Source of the DNA: Solenopsis invicta
Taxonomy: Eukaryota > Arthropoda > Insecta > Hymenoptera > Formicidae
Direction: 5' to 3'
Length of the DNA: 64,000 nt
NCBI RefSeq assembly: GCF_016802725.1
Contig: NC_052667.1
Location: 22,714,346 to 22,778,345 of the forward strand
The notes under the pieces are model-generated. The model saw only the letters and a program-made list of their open reading frames with translations, ran no database searches and had not been told where the DNA came from. A program made the position numbers and the translations under genes. Positions 63,332-64,000 of this stretch are shown one piece after another. Each line of letters opens with the position of its first letter. Positions within the stretch are counted from its first letter, which is position 1.

Positions 63332-64000
63332 CTTATTTATATTTCAAGGGAGAAGTAAGTAGAGTAAAATCTACTTAACGGTGCACAGTAAAAAACGTTT
63401 TTTATTTGTGTTGGGTTCTTATTAGAATTTTCGCGTTAAATTTTTTACGCATTTGATTAATTTAATATTATGTATTATTTGAATATTTTGTGTTAAATTA
63501 AAATTCAACGTTTCTTAGTGTTAAAATAATACAGTTTATAGGAAAATATACAAATAACAAAAATAATGTAGTTTTCCAAATTTCAAAATAAATGAATAAA
63601 ATGTACGTGTTAATGTTAATTTTATACAAGAAATCTGCTGCTACAATTTGTTTTCAAATTTTGTGAAATTACTACATTTTTTGTGTTAATTTTTTTCATA
63701 ATAATTTTATTTTCCAACATATTTATCTTGTATTAAATTAACATAAAAATTTGAGTAAACTCCGTTTAGAACACAAATTTTCTAGCTATATACTTATATT
63801 AACAAATAAAAAAATTATGGCAAATTTGTATTCACTGACCTTTTTAAGTTGTTCGTCTTCTTTTTAAATAATATCATGTCGTTAACTGGAATTTGAGATA
63901 TACGCTAAAAAATTAAAATAAGTAAACCCTGTTATTGCTGTTTAATTAAGAAATTTAAAAATGATAATCGATGGAGGTTGCATTTAAATAATGATACCGC
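63332..64000. other. AT-rich right edge, no gene seen
   Basis: Repeated GTGTTAAA/TTAACAC-like words suggest a decayed palindromic repeat, but the arms could not be aligned. Confidence 0.4.

Overview
This is a eukaryotic, insect-type window, most likely from an ant or another hymenopteran. That is inferred, not proven. The evidence is: AT-rich intergenic DNA broken by short, sharply bounded CpG-rich islands; abundant dinucleotide microsatellites; many short palindromic non-autonomous DNA transposons; and one multi-exon gene of the Major Royal Jelly Protein (MRJP)/Yellow family with short introns. Nothing prokaryotic is present: no operons, rRNA or CRISPR array. I found no complete tRNA and no recognisable transposase or reverse-transcriptase reading frame.

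Gene content is very low. The only gene I can assemble with confidence is on the minus strand at 41725-44326: six exons, a 477-residue secreted MRJP/Yellow-family protein with a signal peptide, the family's core motifs, and an unusual C-terminus of six perfect SHEHHG repeats plus a partial seventh. Its splice phases all agree. Two further exon-like stretches are weak candidates: minus strand 46011-46074, just upstream of the MRJP gene, and plus strand 61608-61853. Nearly all other open frames lie in CpG-rich islands, where stop codons are rare, and have no family signature.

Repeats, left to right: a palindromic MITE-like family with six copies (3.5, 23.4, 23.6, 23.9, 35.4 and 49.3 kb); a possible element with 11-bp inverted ends at 7.6-8.0 kb; a 591-bp long-TIR element at 15.7 kb with a perfect 9-bp target-site duplication (Mutator-like); two palindromic elements with TA duplications (26.4 and 35.9 kb); another palindromic element at 36.4 kb; a diverged tandem duplication near 51.5 kb; a 182-bp inverted-repeat pair enclosing 1.45 kb at 57.3-59.2 kb; and a diverged inverted duplication between 61.6 and 63.1 kb whose two copies both keep a KRLLDxDD reading frame. 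Microsatellites are listed separately.

The layout is therefore one secreted-protein gene in a gene-poor, transposon-littered stretch. The CpG-rich islands may be regulatory, or may be UTR or first exons of genes extending outside the window; this cannot be decided from sequence alone.
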